A stretch of 35,071 nt of DNA from Actinomadura sp. GC306 (GTDB lineage Bacteria > Actinomycetota > Actinomycetes > Streptosporangiales > Streptosporangiaceae). The stretch lies in the NCBI RefSeq assembly GCF_004348665.1, contig NZ_SMKM01000033.1, forward strand, positions 1 through 35,071, given 5' to 3'. The position numbers were made by a program, and so were the translations under genes. Below the pieces are notes generated by a model. That model was not told the origin of the DNA, did no database searches, and worked only from the letters and a program-made list of their open reading frames with translations. Shown one piece after another: positions 8,206 through 15,500 of the stretch. Within the stretch, counting starts at the first letter, position 1. Each line of letters starts with the position of its first letter.

Positions 8206-8380
8206 GGCTGAAACTCCTCGTTGTTGCGATCCACGGCCGTCCGGCACGGACGTCCGCTACGGACAGAGCGTTGCGATGCACGCACGCCGACAGGACGTGC
8301 GCTCCCAAAGATTCTTTGCGTTCCCCCGGGGAATGCGGCTCCACTACGACACCGCACTGACGACCCGGGCACACGCGGGT
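8206..8380 (-). other. long 5' leader of rplY with several hairpins
   Basis: If transcription starts near 8380 (from the -10 at 8387-8392), rplY has a leader of about 175 bases. It contains an 8-of-9 matched hairpin at 8318-8336, a perfect CGTCCG/CGGACG hairpin at 8238-8252, and an AAAGATTCTTT palindrome near 8307-8317. Such a structured leader on a ribosomal protein gene could carry feedback control, but this is inferred from structure only. Confidence 0.35.
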
Positions 8381-8386
8381 TAACAA

Positions 8387-8392
8387 AGTCTA
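8387..8392 (-). promoter_or_regulatory. candidate -10 element for rplY
   Basis: TAGACT on the minus strand fits the actinobacterial TANNNT -10 consensus, in an AT-richer patch (around 8380-8405) of an otherwise GC-rich spacer. No convincing -35 is visible. Confidence 0.35.
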
Positions 8393-8616
8393 GCAGTACT
8401 TATTGCAGTGCTCTTGGCGGTCAGGCCCTGGGGGGCCTTCCCTTCGGCGAGCACTGCGGCGCGATCGCTGCATCGCTTCGACTCGCCCTGGGGGCTCGCT
8501 GCGCGATCAGGTTCCTCGCAGGCTCGGAACCTGCCTTCGGACGCGATCGCAGGCGTTTCCGTTGACGCGGGGTGCTGTCGCGGCTGGGGTCTGCGGGTGC
8601 GGACGGCTGGGGTTGG

Positions 8617-8656
8617 TCGCTCGCTGCGCTCGCTCGTTTCTCGCAGGCTCGAAACC
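8617..8656. repeat. 40-bp direct repeat, copy 1
   Basis: Identical over 40 bases to 8798-8837 and preceded by the same CGGCTGGGG flank (8604-8612). Its right part begins CGCAGGCTCGAAACC, and here CCTGCG follows to complete a 6-bp hairpin. Confidence 0.85.
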
Positions 8657-8797
8657 TGCGAAGGGTGCACGTCTGCGTTGGTTGCTCGTTGTGCCTGCGC
8701 TTCTTGCGGGTTCGGAACGCGGAGGGTGCGCGTCGGTGACGCGTTGCTCGCTGCGCTCGCTTGCTCGGGCTTTGGCACGTGAGCGGCTGGGGTGAGT

Positions 8798-8837
8798 TCG
8801 CTCGCTGCGCTCGCTCGTTTCTCGCAGGCTCGAAACC
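8798..8837. repeat. 40-bp direct repeat, copy 2
   Basis: Exact copy of 8617-8656, with the shared CGGCTGGGG flank at 8784-8792. It ends 27 bases past the prs stop. The hairpin closing arm is changed (CCGCGG instead of CCTGCG), so the structure is weaker in this copy. Confidence 0.85.
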
Positions 8838-8864
8838 GCGGACGGTGCAGGTTTGTGGCGGTTG

Positions 8865-9845
8865 TTAGCTAATTCCTCCGAAGAGGCTGGTTACTGAGCC
8901 GTCGCTGAAGACCTCGTTGATGGCTCGGGCCACCAGAGGGGCGATGGAGAGGACGGTCAGTTTGTCGAACTGCTTCTCCTCGGGGATGGGGAGGGTGTTC
9001 GTCAGGACCACCTCGGAGATGCGGGAGTTCTTCAGGCGGTCCACGGCGGGGCCGGAGAGGACGCCGTGGGTGGCGGCCACCACTACTCGGCTGGCGCCCT
9101 GGTCGAAGAGGGCGTCGGCGGCCTTGATGATGGTGCCGCCGGTGTCGATCATGTCGTCGACGATGACGCAGGTGCGGCCCTCGACCATGCCGACCACGTC
9201 GAAGACCTTGACCTCGTTGGCCACGTCCGGGTCGCGCTTCTTGTGGATGATGGCCATCGGGACGCCGCCGAGGCGGTCGGACCAGCGTTCGGTGACGCGG
9301 ACGCGGCCCGCGTCGGGCGCCACCACGGTGACCTGGGAGGTGTCCAGGCGGCTCTCGAAGTGCTGGGCCAGCAGGTCCAGCGCGAACAGGTGGTCGACCG
9401 GGCCGTCGAAGAAGCCCTGGATCTGGGCCGTGTGCAGGTCGACGGCTATCAGGCGGTCCGCGCCGGCGGTCTTGAACAGGTCCGCCATGAGGCGGGCCGA
9501 GATCGGTTCGCGGCCCCGGTGCTTCTTGTCCTGGCGCGCGTAGCCGAAGAACGGCGCCACGACCGTGATGCGCTTGGCCGACGCGCGCTTCAGCGCGTCC
9601 ACCATGATGAGCTGCTCCATGATCCACTGGTTGATGGGCGCGGTGTGGCTCTGGATCACGAAGGCGTCGGAACCGCGCACCGACTCCAGGAACCGCACGA
9701 ACGTCTCACCGTTCGCGAAGTCGTACGCGGACGTCGGCGTCAGCTCGACATGGAGGTTGTCGGCTACTTCCTTGGCCAGGTCCGGGTGGGCTCGGCCGGT
9801 GAAGAGCATCAGCTTCTTCTGGCCACTCGCTTTGATCCCACTCAC
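8865..9845 (-). CDS. prs: ribose-phosphate pyrophosphokinase (PRPP synthetase)
   Basis: 326 residues. Makes 5-phosphoribosyl 1-diphosphate from ribose 5-phosphate and ATP, feeding nucleotide, histidine and tryptophan synthesis and, in actinobacteria, decaprenylphosphoryl-arabinose. Motifs: FANGETFVR, the flexible-loop FGYARQDKK, DLHTAQIQGFFD (ribose-phosphate pyrophosphokinase signature), and the PRPP-binding loop VIVDDMIDTGGTI. GTG 9845 gives the usual actinobacterial start VSGIKASGQKKLMLF and has GGGGAG about nine bases upstream; the in-frame TTG at 9854 abuts that site. It follows glmU by 110 bp on the same strand, the conserved glmU-prs pair. Confidence 0.97.
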   Translation of the reverse strand: MSGIKASGQKKLMLFTGRAHPDLAKEVADNLHVELTPTSAYDFANGETFVRFLESVRGSDAFVIQSHTAPINQWIMEQLIMVDALKRASAKRITVVAPFFGYARQDKKHRGREPISARLMADLFKTAGADRLIAVDLHTAQIQGFFDGPVDHLFALDLLAQHFESRLDTSQVTVVAPDAGRVRVTERWSDRLGGVPMAIIHKKRDPDVANEVKVFDVVGMVEGRTCVIVDDMIDTGGTIIKAADALFDQGASRVVVAATHGVLSGPAVDRLKNSRISEVVLTNTLPIPEEKQFDKLTVLSIAPLVARAINEVFSDGSVTSLFGGIS

Positions 9846-9955
9846 CTCTGACAACTCCCCCTCAACGGAACTTCATTTCATGTGGGTGTTGTCCCCACTA
9901 CCGCGCACCGCAACAGTCCGGCGGGCGGATGCCTGGGCGATTCGTCGACGGCGCC

Positions 9956-11395
9956 CTAGGACGCGTCCTCTTCGCGCGCACGGCGGGCGGCCTCGGCCGC
10001 GGGCGTACCCGCCCGGCGGCGCTCGACCCAGCCCTCGACGTTGCGCTGCCTGGCCCGGGCGACCGCCATGGCGCCCGGGGGGACGTCCTGGATGATCACC
10101 GAGCCGGCGGCCGTGTAGGCGCCGTCGCCCACCGTGACCGGGGCGACGATCATGTTGTCGCTGCCGACCCGGACCTGCGAGCCGATCACGCTGCGGTGCT
10201 TCTCGACACCGTCGTAGTTCACGAACACCGAGCCCGCGCCGATGTTGGAGCCGTCGCCGATCTCGGCGTCGCCGACGTAGGTCAGGTGCGGGACCTTGGC
10301 GCCTTCGCCCAGGTCGGCGTTCTTGGTCTCCACGTAGGCGCCGACCTTGGCCTTGCGGGCCAGGCGGGTGCCCGGGCGGAGGTAGGCGTAGGGGCCGACC
10401 GTGGCCTCGGGGCCGATCTCCGATTCCAGGCATACCGCGTTGATCACTGTGGCGTTCTCGCCTACGCGGGTGTCCGTCAGGGTGGAGTCGGGGCCTACGC
10501 GGGCGCCTTCGGCGAGGTGGGTCCGGCCGTGCAGCTGGGTGCCCGGGAGGATTTCGGCGTCCTGCTCGATCGTTACCTGGACGTCGATCCAGGTGGTCGC
10601 GGGGTCGATGATCGTGACGCCGGCCCGCATGTGCGCTTCCAGGATCCGGTCGTTGAGCTGCCTTCTGGCCTGTGCGAGCTGGACCCTGTCGTTCACGCCC
10701 TGGGTCTCCACCCAGTCGGCGACCAGGTGCGCGCCGGCGCGGTGCCCGTCGCCGCGGACGATCGCCACGACGTCGGTGAGGTACTCCTCGCCGTTGGCGT
10801 TGTCGGTGGTCACGCGCTTGAGCGCGTCGGCCAGCAGGGCGCCGTCGAAGGCGTACATGCCGACGTTGATCTCGTTCAGGGCGCGCTGCTCGTCGGTCGC
10901 GTCCTTGTGCTCGACGATCGCCTCGACGCTTCCGTCGGCGGCGCGGACCATCCGGCCGTAACCGGTGGCGTCGGGAATCTCGGTCGTCAGGACGGTCGCC
11001 GCGTTCCCCTCGGACTCGTGCGTCCGGACGAGCGCCGCCAGCGTCTCGCCGCGCAGGAGGGGGTGGTCGCCGTTGGTGACGACGACGGTTCCGTCGAGGG
11101 CGCCGGTCTGCTCCAGGGCCATCCGGACGGCGTGGCCCGTCCCGCCCTGGTGCTCCTGGACGGCGGGTTCCGCGTCCGGCGCCTCCTGGGAGAGGTGCTC
11201 GACGACCTGCTCGCGCCGGTGGCCGACGACGACCACGAGCCGCTCGGGCTCCAGGTCGCGTGCGGCGGCCAGCACGTGGCCGAGCATGCTGCGCCCGCAC
11301 AGCTCGTGCAGCACCTTCGAGGTGCGGGACTTCATCCGGGTGCCCTCGCCCGCGGCGAGAACGATGACGGCGGCCGGGCGGCTCGCAGCACTCAC
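9956..11395 (-). CDS. glmU: bifunctional UDP-N-acetylglucosamine pyrophosphorylase / glucosamine-1-phosphate N-acetyltransferase
   Basis: 479 residues. Makes UDP-GlcNAc for peptidoglycan and other glycans: acetylation of GlcN-1-P, then uridylyl transfer. The N-terminal pyrophosphorylase domain opens with [21 protein letters not shown] and carries [11 protein letters not shown] and the NGDHPLL metal site. After about residue 250 a left-handed beta-helix of hexapeptide repeats makes up the acetyltransferase half, with [20 protein letters not shown] and [14 protein letters not shown] at the active site. The C-terminal tail is Ala/Arg-rich. GTG 11395 has AGGAG seven bases upstream; ATG 11413 has none. 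The tRNA-Gln gene lies 156 bp upstream on the same strand. Confidence 0.97.
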   Translation of the reverse strand: MSAASRPAAVIVLAAGEGTRMKSRTSKVLHELCGRSMLGHVLAAARDLEPERLVVVVGHRREQVVEHLSQEAPDAEPAVQEHQGGTGHAVRMALEQTGALDGTVVVTNGDHPLLRGETLAALVRTHESEGNAATVLTTEIPDATGYGRMVRAADGSVEAIVEHKDATDEQRALNEINVGMYAFDGALLADALKRVTTDNANGEEYLTDVVAIVRGDGHRAGAHLVADWVETQGVNDRVQLAQARRQLNDRILEAHMRAGVTIIDPATTWIDVQVTIEQDAEILPGTQLHGRTHLAEGARVGPDSTLTDTRVGENATVINAVCLESEIGPEATVGPYAYLRPGTRLARKAKVGAYVETKNADLGEGAKVPHLTYVGDAEIGDGSNIGAGSVFVNYDGVEKHRSVIGSQVRVGSDNMIVAPVTVGDGAYTAAGSVIIQDVPPGAMAVARARQRNVEGWVERRRAGTPAAEAARRAREEDAS

Positions 11396-11551
11396 AAGGA
11401 GGCTCCTCGGCATCGCGGACGGGATCGGTACCGAGTACGCCCACCTGCGCCATCAGGGCATGGCAGGTCGCAGCGCACTCGACACGGGCAGGATACCGCC
11501 CCTCTCCCGGCTGTCACCCCGGAGGTCGGGGCGCGGAGGACTCCCAGCAGC

Positions 11552-11622
11552 TCCGGCGCAAGGATTCGAACCTTGTCCAAGGGCACCAAAAACCCTTGTG
11601 CTGCCGATTACACCACGCCGGA
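11552..11622 (-). tRNA. tRNA-Gln (anticodon UUG)
   Basis: 71 bases that fold as a full cloverleaf on the minus strand: acceptor TCCGGCG/CGCCGGA, D stem GTGT/GCAC, anticodon stem AGGGT/GCCCT with loop TTTTGGT and anticodon TTG at positions 34-36, and T stem CAAGG/CCTTG with loop TTCGAAT. CCA is not encoded. It reads codon CAA, rare in such a GC-rich genome, and by wobble CAG. A tRNA-Gln beside glmU is common in actinobacteria. Confidence 0.95.
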
Positions 11623-11984
11623 AAGTCATGTGCGGGCCGGACGGAGTCGCGATCCGGCCGGTCCACAACCATACCGAGCCGGGCGGCGCCGAGCCCACTT
11701 CATTCACGGGAGGGGGCCGGGGTGCGCCGGTCGACCGATATGTCGTTAACGGTTTAGAACGTCCGGTGTGGGCAACCCCTCATCGAGCCCGCCGGACCTT
11801 CCGCCAGGTGGTGTCTCGGGCCGCCTGCCCGTGAGGTCTGACGGCCATCAGCGGAGCAAGAGAGTTTTGTGGCGCGAGAGGCAGTTTCGTACTCAATTTA
11901 CCAGTCGGTCGCTGTGAACCTACGGTTCCGTAGGTTACGTTGACGTAGGTAAGGCTGTCCCGAGCCACAGGAAAGTGGTGACGC
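11623..11984. other. spacer between tRNA-Gln and the desaturase gene
   Basis: Divergent 362-bp spacer. It must hold the tRNA promoter on the minus strand (a TATGGT -10-like hexamer lies about 45 bases upstream of the tRNA, without a clear -35) and the desaturase promoter on the plus strand. A CGTTAACG palindrome is seen near 11743. The part from 11880 on is less GC-rich and carries the operator described separately. No gene was recognised. Confidence 0.5.
11917..11936. promoter_or_regulatory. perfect 20-bp palindrome, likely operator of the desaturase promoter
   Basis: AACCTACGGTTCCGTAGGTT has 8-bp arms and a 4-base centre, 48 bases upstream of the desaturase ATG. A further CGTAGGT half-site follows at 11944-11950. 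A TTTACC hexamer at 11897-11902 and TACGGT at 11921-11926 are spaced 18 bp like -35 and -10, which would put the palindrome over the -10. The TetR-family gene next to the desaturase is the obvious candidate to bind it. Confidence 0.6.
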
Positions 11985-12938
11985 ATGACAACGGCTCCAG
12001 CCATGGATCCCCCTCGCCCGCAGCGGCGTCCAGAGATCGCGCCCGAACCCAGGGGCAACGCCGAACGCGTGCTCATCGCCGTGTTCACCGGCGTGCCGTT
12101 CCTGGCCCTGTTCGCGGTCGTTCCGCTGGCGTGGGGAAGGTTCCTCGGCTGGACGGACGTCATCCTCATGGCCGTGTTCTACCTGATCTCGGCCGGGGGC
12201 ATCACGGTCGGCTACCACCGGTACTTCACCCACGGGTCGTTCAAGGCCAAGCGCGGCCTGAGGATCTTCCTGGCCATCGCCGGGAGCCTCGCCATGGAGG
12301 GGCCCGTCATCACGTGGGTCGCCGATCACCGGCGCCACCACAAGCACTCCGACAAGGAGATGGACCCCCACTCGCCGTGGCGTTTCGGCAACGACTGGAA
12401 GGCGCTCGCCAAGGGGCTGGGGTGGGCGCACTACGGCTGGCTGTTCGACGGCGCCCGCACGTCCAAGGAGCGGTTCGCCAAGGACCTGCTGAACGACCGC
12501 GACCTCAGGCGCATCCACCTGGCGTTCCCCGCGCTGGTGGGGGTGTCGTTCCTGCTGCCGGCGGTCATCGGGGGCCTGGTGACGATGTCGTGGGCCGGCT
12601 TCCTGACCGCGCTGTTCTGGGCGGGGTTCGTGCGGATCACCCTCGTCCACCACGTCACCTGGTCGATCAACTCCATCTGCCACACGTTCGGCAAGGAGGA
12701 GTTCGAGGTGCGTGACAAGTCCCGCAACGTGTGGTGGCTGGCGATCCCGTCGCTGGGCGAGTCGTGGCACAACCTGCACCACTCGGACCCGACGTGCGCG
12801 CGGCACGGCGTCCTCAAGGGGCAGATCGACATCAGCGCGCGCATCATCTGGATGTTCGAGAAGCTCGGCCTCGCCTACGACGTGCGGTGGCCCAACGAGG
12901 ACCGGCTGGCGGCCAGGCGCACCGAGCAGGCCGTTTGA
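11985..12938 (+). CDS. membrane acyl-CoA / acyl-lipid delta-9-type fatty acid desaturase
   Basis: 317 residues. An integral-membrane di-iron desaturase that inserts a cis double bond into a saturated acyl chain, tuning membrane fluidity. The three histidine boxes are intact: HRYFTH (78-83), HRRHH (115-119) and HNLHH (262-266), with further iron ligands likely at HH 222-223. Hydrophobic pairs at about 28-50, 57-76, 92-108 and 180-215 give four membrane spans. The order of boxes and the GESWHNLHHSDP segment match the stearoyl-CoA desaturase/OLE1-like family (DesA3-like) rather than soluble acyl-ACP desaturases. There is no fused cytochrome b5 or reductase, so an external electron carrier is needed. 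The ATG has no strong ribosome site. The TetR gene follows after 17 bases. Confidence 0.93.
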   Translation: MTTAPAMDPPRPQRRPEIAPEPRGNAERVLIAVFTGVPFLALFAVVPLAWGRFLGWTDVILMAVFYLISAGGITVGYHRYFTHGSFKAKRGLRIFLAIAGSLAMEGPVITWVADHRRHHKHSDKEMDPHSPWRFGNDWKALAKGLGWAHYGWLFDGARTSKERFAKDLLNDRDLRRIHLAFPALVGVSFLLPAVIGGLVTMSWAGFLTALFWAGFVRITLVHHVTWSINSICHTFGKEEFEVRDKSRNVWWLAIPSLGESWHNLHHSDPTCARHGVLKGQIDISARIIWMFEKLGLAYDVRWPNEDRLAARRTEQAV

Positions 12939-12955
12939 CCGCCACAATTGGTCCT

Positions 12956-13735
12956 GTGACAGAACCCGCGCCCAGACCCCGCAGAAAGCGGATGACCGGT
13001 AAGGAACGCCGCGAGCAGCTGCTCGACATCGGCCGCTCGCTGTTCGCCGAGCGCGGCCTGGACGGCACGTCCGTCGAGGAGATCGCCGCCGCGGCCGGGG
13101 TGTCGAAGCCCGTGGTCTACGAGCACTTCGGCGGCAAGGAAGGGCTCTACGCGGTCGTCGTGGACCGCGAGTTCGAGAGCCTGCTGCGGCTCGTCACCGA
13201 GTCCCTGAACTCCGCGATCCACTACCGGGGCAAGCTGGAGAAGGCCGCGCTGGCGCTGCTGCAGTACATCGAGGAGCACCCGGACGGCTTCCGCATCCTC
13301 GTCCGCGACTCCCACGGCGGCACGGGCACCGGCAGCTACGCGAGCCTGCTGAGCGAGATCGCCGGGGAGGTCGAGTACGTCCTCGCCCAGGAGTTCGACC
13401 GCCGCGACTACGACGACAGGTTCGCGCCCATGTACGCGCAGATGCTCGTCGGCATGGTCGCGATGACCGGCCAGTGGTGGCTGGACGTCCGCAAGCCCCG
13501 CCGCGAGGACGTGGCGGCGCACGTGGTGAACCTCGCCTGGAACGGCCTGTCCGGGCTGGAGCCGAGGCCGTCGCTGGACCCGCGCCGCCGCCGCAAGGAG
13601 CTGGAGCGCCGGGAGCGGCGCGCGGAGAAGGCCGCCGCAAAGGCGGAGAAGGCCGAGGGGCGGGCCGCCGCGAAGGCCGAGAAGGCGCGCCGGGGCCGCC
13701 GCGACCTGGACGGGCTCGCCGACCCGCTGACCTGA
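12956..13735 (+). CDS. TetR-family transcriptional regulator, probable desaturase regulator
   Basis: 259 residues from GTG 12956; ATG 12992 (MTGKERREQLLDIGRSLF) is an alternative 12 codons in, with GAAAG nearby. The N-terminal helix-turn-helix is typical (GLDGTSVEEIAAAAGVSKPVVYEHFGGKEGLY split over residues 36-65). The ligand domain includes FRILVRDSHGGTGTGSYASL and a WW pair at MTGQWWLD. Residues from about 215 are a highly charged tail of Arg/Lys/Ala/Glu repeats (EKAAAKAEKAEGRAAAKAEK), predicted as a long basic helix, which is unusual for the family. Cotranscription with the desaturase gene and the palindrome at 11917-11936 suggest it represses the pair in response to an acyl-CoA or acyl-ACP; the ligand is inference. 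Mycobacteria also have a TetR gene next to glmU. Confidence 0.88.
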   Translation: MTEPAPRPRRKRMTGKERREQLLDIGRSLFAERGLDGTSVEEIAAAAGVSKPVVYEHFGGKEGLYAVVVDREFESLLRLVTESLNSAIHYRGKLEKAALALLQYIEEHPDGFRILVRDSHGGTGTGSYASLLSEIAGEVEYVLAQEFDRRDYDDRFAPMYAQMLVGMVAMTGQWWLDVRKPRREDVAAHVVNLAWNGLSGLEPRPSLDPRRRRKELERRERRAEKAAAKAEKAEGRAAAKAEKARRGRRDLDGLADPLT

Positions 13736-13986
13736 CGACCGGTGATCTGGCAACCGGCGGCCGTCCGGAGTTCGTCCGGGCGGCCACCGGCCAGGGGTCG
13801 CCGGCTCGGGTCGCGAGACCGGGATTCGCCGGACGCCGCCCGCCCGTCCGAGCTGGCACACCGCAGGGGAACGAGTAGCTTCCCTCGGCGGACGGGCGGC
13901 ATCCCGTCTATGGGGTTATGGGAGCGGCGGACCGCCTCCCGGGCAGTGCCGCGGGATGCGTCGCTCTGGCGTGTGCCGAGGGTTCG

Positions 13987-14016
13987 GCCGGGGACCCGTG
14001 TCCCGGCACTATTTTT
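13987..14016 (+). terminator. intrinsic-terminator-like hairpin with T-run
   Basis: GCCGGGGAC pairs with GTCCCGGC (one bulged G) around a short loop and is followed by ACTATTTTT. It is the only hairpin in the window with a real T-tract. It lies 250 bp past tetR, so it may end a long tetR 3' end or an unrecognised short transcript. The T-run merges into the first MarR-type palindrome. Confidence 0.5.
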
Positions 14017-14063
14017 CTCGACATCAAGAGAGAGCATGCCCCACCCATATCTTGATGTCAAGA
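14016..14063. promoter_or_regulatory. pair of MarR-type operator palindromes upstream of the patatin-like gene
   Basis: TCTCGACATCAAGA (14016-14029) and TCTTGATGTCAAGA (14050-14063) are copies of the motif also found at 14963-14976 before the MarR gene. The second has perfect 6-bp arms (TCTTGA/TCAAGA). Their starts are 34 bp apart, close to three helical turns, so two dimers would sit on nearly the same DNA face. On the minus strand the second copy contains TTGACA, with CATGCT 17 bp downstream, so a leftward promoter is also possible. Confidence 0.65.
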
Positions 14064-14126
14064 ATTCCCGCGTCCTAGGCCCGATGGCGGATGCCGCGCG
14101 GCCAGGGGCGTCCCTATCGTCGGGGC

Positions 14127-14939
14127 ATGGAACTCAGTGGAGGCGGGTGGGCGCTGGTCCTCGGGCCCGGCGGACCGGTGGGGACGGCGTGGCTGGCGGG
14201 CCTCGCCGCGGGGCTGCGGCGGGCGGGCGTGGAGCCGGCGTCGGCGGATCTGATCGTCGGGACGTCGGCGGGGGCGATCGCGGGCGCGATGATCGCCACG
14301 GGCCGGGACCTGGCCGCGGTGGCGGAGCTGCCGCCCTCGGACGAGCGGCGCCCGGTGGTGGACGGGTCCGTGATGGCCGGCGTGGTCGAGATCGGCAGCA
14401 CCGCCGACCTGGACCCGGACGAGGCGAGGCGGCGGATCGGGCGGCTGGCCCTGGAGGCGGCGGCGCTGCCCGAGGAGCGGCACCGGACGAGCATGAAGTT
14501 CCTCGTGGGGACCGACGAGTGGCCCGATGGGCACCTCCTCGTCACCGCCGTGGACGTGGCGTCGGGCAGGCCGGTCGTGTGGGACGCGTCGAGCGGCGTC
14601 CCGCTGAGCGCGGCGGTGGCGGCGAGCAGCGCCGCCCCGGGCTACGCCGAACCCGTGACGATCGGCGGGCGGCGCTACATGGACGGCGCGTTCGGTGGCG
14701 GCTCCAACGCGGACCTGGCCCGGCACGCCGGCCCGGTCGTCCTGGTCGAGCCGCTCCCCCAGGCGTTCGGCGGCGCGGCGGCCGACGTCCGGATCGTCCC
14801 CGACGAGGGCGGGCGGGAGGCGTTCGGGGACGACGTCGGCGACCTGGCCCGCTGGACCCCGGCCTACCGGGCGGGTTCCCGCCAGGCCACGACCGCGGCG
14901 GAGCGGATCCGGGCCGCCGTCACGGTCCGGGGGCGGTGA
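14127..14939 (+). CDS. patatin-like phospholipase / acyl hydrolase
   Basis: 270 residues. Patatin-type serine hydrolases use a Ser-Asp dyad to release acyl chains from lipids. The oxyanion glycine run GPGGPVG (13-19), nucleophile elbow GTSAG (45-49, Ser47) and the catalytic Asp in MDGAFGG (Asp186) are all present, as is SAAVAASSAAPGYAEPV before the Asp. There is no signal peptide or membrane segment, so it is probably cytoplasmic or surface-associated. The ATG has no ribosome site; TATCGT ends six bases before it, which suits a leaderless transcript. Two operator-like palindromes lie 64-111 bp upstream and a third copy precedes the MarR gene 53 bp downstream, so the pair is probably co-regulated. 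Substrate unknown. Confidence 0.9.
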   Translation: MELSGGGWALVLGPGGPVGTAWLAGLAAGLRRAGVEPASADLIVGTSAGAIAGAMIATGRDLAAVAELPPSDERRPVVDGSVMAGVVEIGSTADLDPDEARRRIGRLALEAAALPEERHRTSMKFLVGTDEWPDGHLLVTAVDVASGRPVVWDASSGVPLSAAVAASSAAPGYAEPVTIGGRRYMDGAFGGGSNADLARHAGPVVLVEPLPQAFGGAAADVRIVPDEGGREAFGDDVGDLARWTPAYRAGSRQATTAAERIRAAVTVRGR

Positions 14940-14962
14940 AGAGCCGGGGACGCGGCCATGTT

Positions 14963-14986
14963 TCTCGATATCAAGACAGGTAGGGT
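14963..14986 (+). promoter_or_regulatory. marR promoter with operator in the -35/-10 spacer
   Basis: TCTCGATATCAAGA (14963-14976) is the third copy of the palindrome. It is followed by TAGGGT (14981-14986), a TANNNT -10 that ends six bases before the MarR ATG, the geometry of a leaderless transcript. The palindrome would cover the spacer of this promoter, an ideal position for autorepression. Confidence 0.6.
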
Positions 14987-14992
14987 GTCGGC

Positions 14993-15496
14993 ATGCAGGA
15001 TGAGGTCGACCGGCTGGTCGAGGCGTGGAACACCGAGCGGCCGGATCTCGACGTCCGGCCGCTGCAGGTCCTCAGCCGCGTATCCCGGCTGGCCCGGCAC
15101 CTGGACCGGGCCCGGCGCGCCGTTTTCGCGGACCACGACCTGGAGTCGTGGGAGTTCGACGTGCTCACCGCGCTGCGCCGGGCCGGGAGCCCCTACCAGC
15201 TGAGTCCCGGGCGGCTGCTGCGGGCGACGCTGGTGACGTCCGGCACCATGACCAACCGCATAGACCGGCTGGCGGCGGCCGGGCTTGTCGAGCGGCATCC
15301 CGACCCGCAGGACAAGCGCGGCGTCCTGGTCCGGCTGACCGACGCGGGCCGCACGCGGGTGGACGCCGCGTTCGCCGACCTGCTGGAACGGGAGCAGGCG
15401 ATTCTGGAGAGCCTCCCCCCGGGCCAGCGCGAACTGCTCGCCGACCTGCTCCGCACCCTCCTCATCCCGTTCGACAAGACCACCGAAGGGCACTAG
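14993..15496 (+). CDS. MarR-family regulator, resembling the UrtR (HucR/PecS/TamR) subgroup
   Basis: 167 residues. A winged helix-turn-helix dimer: recognition helix about 82-94 (TSGTMTNRIDRL) and wing HPDPQDKRGVLVRLT (102-116). It has the extra N-terminal helix seen in urate/trans-aconitate-type MarR proteins (EAWNTERPDLDVRPLQVLSR, Trp12), and Asp56 and Arg109 lie where that subgroup has ligand-linked residues; this alignment is by eye. It probably binds the three TCTYGAYRTCAAGA-type palindromes around itself and the patatin-like gene. The gene is convergent with the amidase, with only four bases between stop codons. Confidence 0.9.
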   Translation: MQDEVDRLVEAWNTERPDLDVRPLQVLSRVSRLARHLDRARRAVFADHDLESWEFDVLTALRRAGSPYQLSPGRLLRATLVTSGTMTNRIDRLAAAGLVERHPDPQDKRGVLVRLTDAGRTRVDAAFADLLEREQAILESLPPGQRELLADLLRTLLIPFDKTTEGH

Positions 15497-15500
15497 GCGC

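Larger units (their letters stand above)
8393..8864. repeat. repeat-filled spacer between prs and rplY
   Basis: No credible gene is seen here. The stretch consists of related units built on GCTCGCTGCGCTCGC followed by a CGCAGG/CTCGAAACC type hairpin: a diverged copy near 8490-8533 with an 8-bp stem (CAGGTTCC/GGAACCTG), exact copies at 8617-8656 and 8798-8837, and a partial copy near 8745-8780. Open frames crossing it are low-complexity and lack ribosome sites. It looks like a family of small dispersed intergenic repeats. Confidence 0.75.
13736..14126. other. spacer between tetR and the patatin-like gene
   Basis: 391 bp without a credible gene: open frames on both strands have poor codon bias for this genome and no ribosome sites. 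It holds a terminator-like hairpin (13987-14016) and two MarR-type palindromes (14016-14029 and 14050-14063), described separately. The stretch around 14011-14063 is clearly less GC-rich than its surroundings. Confidence 0.6.

Noticed and set aside
8501..8660. Hairpin-bearing direct repeats considered as a CRISPR array
   Set aside because: Copies are few, irregularly spaced and variable, with no unique spacers of constant length and no cas genes.
8221..8795. Short open frames in the prs-rplY spacer
   Set aside because: They translate repeat sequence, overlap one another in several frames and lack ribosome sites.
9929..11749. 606-codon plus-strand open frame opposite glmU
   Set aside because: Mirror of the glmU coding sequence and runs over the tRNA gene; no domain recognisable.
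13408..14061. Minus-strand 217-codon frame overlapping tetR and the two MarR-type palindromes
   Set aside because: Codon use is not like the neighbours, it overlaps a clear gene and its start lies in the operator; kept only as a note that a leftward promoter is possible there.
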